Origin: Desulfovibrio sp.
GTDB lineage: Bacteria > Desulfobacterota > Desulfovibrionia > Desulfovibrionales > Desulfovibrionaceae
NCBI GenBank assembly: GCA_020217165.1
Contig: JAIWOE010000025.1
Coordinates: forward strand, 1-10,000
Direction of reading: 5' to 3'
Length of the DNA: 10,000 nt
Part shown: piece by piece, positions 7,519 through 10,000 of the stretch
Position numbering within the stretch: the stretch's first letter is position 1
How the letters are laid out: each line of letters begins with the position of its first letter
Made by a program: the position numbers and the translations under genes
The notes under the pieces: generated by a model
The model's input: the letters and a program-made list of their open reading frames with translations, nothing else
Told to the model about the DNA's origin: nothing
Databases searched by the model: none

Positions 7519-7741
7519 ACGTGGTTGCCCGCCCCTGCTCCAGGGACGGGCATCATGCCAAGCCTGCCTGGCCGAGGCTGCCGCCCGCAGGAGTCGGGCT
7601 TCCGTTACAGCGGACTATACGGGCATCCTTTTCGAAAGGCAACCGGCTCCGGCCACCGGGCGCAGGACTTCTCAACGCGGACGGGTCCGCATCGGGGCTC
7701 TTCCCCACGAGCAGTTGTGTTCCAGTCGGGCATGGCGTACA

Positions 7742-7753
7742 GTTGCCGGCAAC
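7742..7753. promoter_or_regulatory. Perfect 12-bp palindrome, possible operator
   Basis: GTTGCCGGCAAC is its own reverse complement. It overlaps the last bases of the weak predicted -10 (7738-7743) and ends 41 bases before the start of the 78-residue gene. This is a typical place for a repressor site. No regulator is identified. Confidence 0.4.
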
Positions 7754-7794
7754 CCGGGCCAGCGGCCCCGGACGATCCTTCCGCGAGGCTTTTC

Positions 7795-8031
7795 ATGGCG
7801 CGATTTTTTCTGTTGCCTGGGGAATATCCTCTGGCAGACCAACTCAAGACCCTCGGTGATGATGAACTTCTAGATTTTTGGGAAGAAACCCAATACCTGG
7901 AGCGGTTTTTGGACGAGGAATACACCGTCGAAGTTGAAGAATCCCTGGAATACGAGCGCATCATCCTGCAGGAGCTGCAGTTGCGTTCCTGCCAGCGCAG
8001 CCTGTGCGCCACCCAGCCCCCCTCTCTTTGA
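7795..8031 (+). CDS. Small acidic protein of unknown function, 78 residues
   Basis: ATG at 7795 is preceded by GAGG with 6-base spacing. The frame is open further upstream, but that part reads as non-coding (rich in R, P, G, S), while the sequence changes character at this ATG. I do not recognise the family. The protein is strongly acidic in its middle (LGDDELLDFWEETQYLERFL at 20-39, then DEEYTVEVEESLEYER at 40-55) and is predicted mostly helical. There is no signal peptide or membrane segment, so it is probably cytoplasmic. Two cysteines sit near the C-terminus. It overlaps the next gene by 28 bases in another frame, which suggests translational coupling and a shared job with the DUF309 protein. 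Coding status rests on the ribosome-binding site, composition and coupling. Confidence 0.72.
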   Translation: MARFFLLPGEYPLADQLKTLGDDELLDFWEETQYLERFLDEEYTVEVEESLEYERIILQELQLRSCQRSLCATQPPSL

Positions 8032-8429
8032 CGGCCTTTTGCCGCCGCCCCCCCGATCCCGTGCTCCTGCAAGGCGTGGCGGCCTTTAACGCCCGCGCGT
8101 ATTGGGAATGCCACCATCTGCTGGAACCCCTCTGGTTGTGCACCCCTGCACCGGAACGCGACTTCTTCAAGGGCCTCATCCAGGTGGCGGGCGGGCTCTA
8201 CCATGTGGACCGCGGTAACCGGGCCGGCGCCGTGTCCCTGCTGGGCAAGGGGCCTGCATACCTGAAACCGTTTTCCCCTTGCTGCCAAGGGGTTGCGGTG
8301 GACCTGTGCCGCGAGCAGGCCGCGGCCGTACTGGACTTCGTGCTAGCCAGTCCGCCAGATCTGCCCCTGCCTCGCCTGCCACAGGCTCTGCGTCCGCAGC
8401 TCCTCCCCTGCCCCTCCTCCGACACATGA
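8004..8429 (+). CDS. DUF309 family protein
   Basis: 141 residues from GTG at 8004. DUF309 is a small, helical, mostly uncharacterised family. Its core pattern is visible: FNARAYWECHHLLEPLW at 28-44 (the family's F-N-x-x-x-Y/W-x-x-H-x-x-L-E-x-x-W signature) and RDFFKGLIQVAGGLYHV at 52-68, followed by RGNRAGAVSLL at 70-80. Conserved histidines, glutamate and tryptophan are in place, so the domain looks intact. The proline-rich C-terminus (about 116-141) is not part of the domain. The start is uncertain. GTG 8004 has no clear ribosome-binding site, and TTG at 8028 overlaps the stop of the preceding gene as TTGA, which would suit re-initiation. Either way expression probably depends on translation of the 78-residue gene. 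The biochemical role is unknown. Confidence 0.85.
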   Translation: MRHPAPLSLTAFCRRPPDPVLLQGVAAFNARAYWECHHLLEPLWLCTPAPERDFFKGLIQVAGGLYHVDRGNRAGAVSLLGKGPAYLKPFSPCCQGVAVDLCREQAAAVLDFVLASPPDLPLPRLPQALRPQLLPCPSSDT

Positions 8430-8469
8430 GCGTGCCAGACAGGCACCCTCGCAATTCCGGTCACACAAT

Positions 8470-8544
8470 CTTCATCAAAAATCCTCACGGCTGCGCCTTG
8501 TTGCGGCAATCAAGGCAAGTTCATTGATTTGATGAAGTATTTTT
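8470..8544 (+). terminator. Nested dyad followed by a T-run, possible terminator of the DUF309 transcript
   Basis: Outer arms CTTCATCAAA (8470-8479) and TTTGATGAAG (8528-8537) are perfect complements. They enclose the hairpin GCCTTG-TTG-CGG-CAA-T-CAAGGC (8495-8516). The outer arm is followed by TATTTTT (8538-8544). The element lies 40 bases after the DUF309 stop. The stem is AT-rich and widely spaced, so it is not a textbook terminator. ATGAA/TTCAT (8532-8536 and 8543-8547) could compete with the outer stem. Confidence 0.4.
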
Positions 8545-8548
8545 CATG

Positions 8549-8614
8549 GTTGACCCACTTTACAACCTCGCGTCAACACGCTAGCGTGGGCTCAACGGTG
8601 GGACGGTCCCGCCG
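8549..8614 (+). repeat. Cluster of alternative inverted repeats
   Basis: GTTGACCCAC (8549-8558) can pair with GTGGGCTCAAC (8586-8596, one bulged C). Alternatively its GTTGAC pairs with GTCAAC (8572-8577), which frees CACGCTAGCGTG (8577-8588), a perfect 12-bp palindrome. Directly after, CGGTGGG-ACGGT-CCCGCCG (8596-8614) makes a 7-bp stem with one G-U pair. The pairings are exact in sequence; function is unknown. Confidence 0.5.
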
Positions 8615-8782
8615 CCTCCCGGCGCAGTCTCCCGGGCGATCCACAGGATACTCCAGGAGGACGCCATCACTGCAACGGAGGGTACTTCCCGTTAACTTCC
8701 AACCCCATATCGGGCTGCAGCGAGCCCCGCATGCGCAGACGGCCCCCTGGCCCCACGCAGGCCCCCATCTGATGCATGCCCT

Positions 8783-8892
8783 GGAATCCCCTGGGATTCC
8801 CACAGGATTCACCCCGGAGCGCCATGCGTCTGCAGGCTTCTTCCCTCAGACGCCGTCCCTGCATCGGACACCGCGCACAACTGGGGTGAATC
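8783..8892 (+). ncRNA. Candidate structured RNA or leader element, no known class
   Basis: The segment GGAATCCC-CT-GGGATTCC (8783-8800) is a perfect inverted repeat. Next, GATTCACCCCGG (8806-8817) pairs with CTGGGGTGAATC (8881-8892): 12 pairs, of which 11 are Watson-Crick and one is G-U. Inside this long-range stem, GCGTCTG (8826-8832) and CAGACGC (8847-8853) form a perfect 7-bp stem with a 14-base loop. GAATCC at 8784-8789 could alternatively pair with GGATTC at 8805-8810, giving exclusive states. It lies 175 bases upstream of the SH3-domain gene. I compared it by eye with cobalamin, TPP, FMN, glycine, RNase P, tmRNA, SRP and 6S consensus features and saw no match. Strand is not established. 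Confidence 0.3.
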
Positions 8893-9055
8893 AGTTTTGC
8901 CCCCTCCTGTGGCGCCATCATACGCCTTCCTGCCCGTCCTCCGTGTTCCTCCCCTTGCCAGCCGCCTTTTGGGAGAGTACATCGCGCCATGAGACTGTGC
9001 GCGCCGTACCCCCGGGGCCGCGTTCCTGCGGAAGGCCCGGTCCCGGCTCGCCCTC

Positions 9056-9060
9056 AGGAG
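9056..9060 (+). promoter_or_regulatory. Ribosome-binding site of the SH3-domain gene
   Basis: AGGAG, 6 bases before ATG at 9067. It selects this start over the in-frame ATG at 8989, which lacks a site and would put 26 extra residues before the signal peptide. Confidence 0.75.
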
Positions 9061-9066
9061 ACTGGC

Positions 9067-9825
9067 ATGCTTGCACCTTTCTTCCCCCTGCATCTGGTGG
9101 CGCGCCCCGCGTGTCTGATGATCCTGGTGGTCTGCCTGACCGGCACGGCCTGGGCCCAGCCGCAGCGCGTGCCCGTGCCCCCGGTGGACCATGCCGCCGG
9201 CGACGCCTCCTTCCAGGCCTTCCGGGCCCAGCTTGGGCCGGCCATGGAGCGCCGCGACCTGCAGTTCCTCTCCCGCCTGGTGGTGGACAACCGGCCCACC
9301 GGCTTCGGCCTGACCCCCATCCTGGAATTCTTCACCGCAGATCCCTGCGGCCAGGGTATCTGGGACGAGCTGGCCCGCGCCGTCGCCCTGGGCTGTGTGG
9401 CCGACGACCAGCCCTTCGCCGAGGAAATGGAAGGGCCGCGACCGGAAAAGCAGTACCTCTGCCCTTACCTCATCGGCTCGGAATATCCTGAAACCATGGA
9501 TCTTTTTGAAACCGTGGTGGCCGTGGAGGCCAGGGTGCCCGTGCATGCCGAGCCCTCGGCCCAGTCCGCCGTGGTCGGCACCCTTTCCCATGAGGCCGTG
9601 GCGGTACAGCAATCCATCTATGGCGAGGCGCCCAACGCCACGGCGGAAGGCTGTGCCCCCCTGCTCTGGCACGAGGTGGAGACGGCCGGGCTGCGGGGAT
9701 TCGTCAACGCCACCCAAACCCTCTCCCCCGTGGACTGCCGGTTCGTGCTGGCCAAACTGCCGGGCCTGAAGGAAGGCCAGGGTGTGGAAGGCTGGGTGCT
9801 GCAGGACATCTACTGCGGCGACTGA
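9067..9825 (+). CDS. Secreted SH3-domain protein of unknown function
   Basis: 252 residues. A signal peptide (hydrophobic about 14-29, likely cleavage AWA|Q after residue 30) sends it to the periplasm. No lipobox is in the right place. Residues about 46-145 form an N-terminal region (FQAFRAQLGPAMERRD... then WDELARAVALGC) of the kind found before bacterial SH3 domains in periplasmic proteins. Residues about 150-217 fit an SH3b-like domain (VAVEARVPVHAEPSAQSAVVG, later RGFVNATQTLSPVDCRF), and the protein ends with a WVLQDIYCGD segment. SH3b domains usually bind peptidoglycan or peptides, so a wall- or envelope-associated role is possible but unproven. The mature part has six cysteines (94, 110, 132, 196, 224, 250), an even number compatible with disulphides. 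It is separated from the DUF309 gene by the structured 637-base gap, so it probably has its own promoter. Confidence 0.85.
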   Translation: MLAPFFPLHLVARPACLMILVVCLTGTAWAQPQRVPVPPVDHAAGDASFQAFRAQLGPAMERRDLQFLSRLVVDNRPTGFGLTPILEFFTADPCGQGIWDELARAVALGCVADDQPFAEEMEGPRPEKQYLCPYLIGSEYPETMDLFETVVAVEARVPVHAEPSAQSAVVGTLSHEAVAVQQSIYGEAPNATAEGCAPLLWHEVETAGLRGFVNATQTLSPVDCRFVLAKLPGLKEGQGVEGWVLQDIYCGD

Positions 9826-9854
9826 GCCCCACCGCTCCGCGCGATGGCCCTTCC

Positions 9855-9872
9855 GGGCAGGCTTTACCTGCC
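9855..9872 (+). terminator. Hairpin after the SH3-domain gene
   Basis: GGCAGG-CTTTA-CCTGCC (9856-9872) forms a 6-bp stem with a 5-base loop, 30 bases after the stop. It competes with GCCC-TTCC-GGGC (9847-9858). No T-run follows, so intrinsic termination is uncertain. GATGGCC flanks the pair as a direct repeat (9843-9849, 9879-9885). Confidence 0.3.
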
Positions 9873-9886
9873 GTGCGGGATGGCCT

Positions 9887-10000
9887 ATGGCTTGTCCCAT
9901 GCATGCATCCTCTTCCGCCCCTGCCTGTGCGTCGGATGCCGGGTTCTCCCCTGCCTCCAGCGCCCACAAGTTCCTGGCCCTGCGCGCCGGCGCCGGCTCC
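9887..10000 (+). CDS. Possible 5' end of a further gene, cut by the window edge
   Basis: An open frame of 38 codons runs from ATG 9887 (or ATG 9899) to the right edge, beginning MACPMHASSS and reaching HKFLALRAGAGS. The last part reads like real protein, with GC-rich third positions. There is no good ribosome-binding site (only GGGA, about 8 bases upstream of 9887), no signal peptide and no recognisable domain. It could equally be chance. Confidence 0.3.
   Translation, partial: MACPMHASSSAPACASDAGFSPASSAHKFLALRAGAGS

Larger units (their letters stand above)
7479..7794. promoter_or_regulatory. Divergent control region between cheW and the 78-residue gene
   Basis: 316 bases without a credible gene separate two divergently read starts. 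The stretch holds the 14-bp tandem duplication at 7491-7518, a small dyad CCTTT-TCG-AAAGG (7627-7639), GCGGAC-GG-GTCCGC (7677-7690) and the palindrome GTTGCCGGCAAC (7742-7753). For the rightward genes a weak sigma70-like pair can be drawn: TTGTGT (7715-7720), a 17-base spacer, and TACAGT (7738-7743). For cheW the repeats contain TACTAT, a possible -10, but no -35 partner at normal spacing. Promoter positions are tentative. Confidence 0.5.
8430..9066. other. 637-base gene-free stretch rich in inverted repeats
   Basis: No frame here looks coding. The longest plus-strand frame, from 8529, is dominated by R, P, S, H and T with no domain. The first 150 bases are notably AT-richer than the surroundings. 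Several dyads stand out and are listed separately (8470-8547, 8549-8614, 8783-8892). Smaller ones include GGGCT-loop-AGCCC (8712-8727) and AACTG-loop-CAGTT (8879-8896). A 9-base direct repeat CCACAGGAT is at 8641-8649 and 8800-8808. It should contain the promoter of the SH3-domain gene, but I cannot place one confidently. Confidence 0.6.

Noticed and set aside
8590..8640. Resemblance to a cobalamin riboswitch (GGUCCCGCC next to a G-rich segment)
   Set aside because: The GGTCCCGCC is explained by a local hairpin (8596-8614), and the CACTGT and other conserved parts of the class are absent.
9063..9076. Sigma54-like TGGCA...TTGCA
   Set aside because: The spacing between the two halves is too short, and it overlaps the start codon of the SH3-domain gene.
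8529..9491. Plus-strand open frame of 320 codons through the gene-free stretch
   Set aside because: Rich in R, P, S, T and H with no domain. Its second half is out of frame with the real SH3-domain gene.
8809..9969. Minus-strand open frame of 386 codons opposite the SH3-domain gene
   Set aside because: Begins at TTG without a ribosome-binding site and spans an intergenic region. The plus strand has a signal peptide, SD site and SH3 pattern.

Overview
The window looks like chromosomal DNA of a GC-rich, Gram-negative bacterium, most likely a deltaproteobacterium of the Desulfovibrio type. This rests on high GC with strong third-position bias, on exported proteins with Sec signals, and on a gene set I associate with that group (mfd, SurA-like foldases, rodZ, cheW, a DUF309 gene). 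The taxonomic call is inference. I see no transposase, phage gene, CRISPR array, tRNA or rRNA.

Left part (1-6837, minus strand): a compact, same-direction cluster in the transcription order mfd, a SurA/PpiC-like lipoprotein, a SurA-like periplasmic chaperone, and a RodZ-like protein that runs off the left edge. Gaps are 6, 68 and 24 bases, so an operon is likely. It joins transcription-coupled DNA repair to envelope protein folding and cell-shape control. Both SurA-like proteins appear to lack normal parvulin catalytic residues. The exported tails and linkers are low-complexity, repeat-built and carry N-glycosylation-type sequons.

Middle (6838-7794): cheW on the minus strand, separated from mfd by 164 bases holding a strong hairpin and two AAGGCCTT boxes. 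Upstream of cheW is a 316-base divergent control region. It contains a perfect 14-bp tandem duplication just before the cheW ribosome-binding site and a perfect 12-bp palindrome before the rightward genes.

Right part (7795-10000, plus strand): an acidic 78-residue protein of unknown function overlaps a DUF309 gene by 28 bases. A 637-base gene-free stretch follows (8430-9066), rich in nested and mutually exclusive inverted repeats. Then come a secreted SH3-domain protein (252 residues) and the possible start of another gene at the right edge. The gene-free stretch is the best place to look for something undescribed: it has a multi-stem fold, built from perfect repeats, that matches no RNA class I know.
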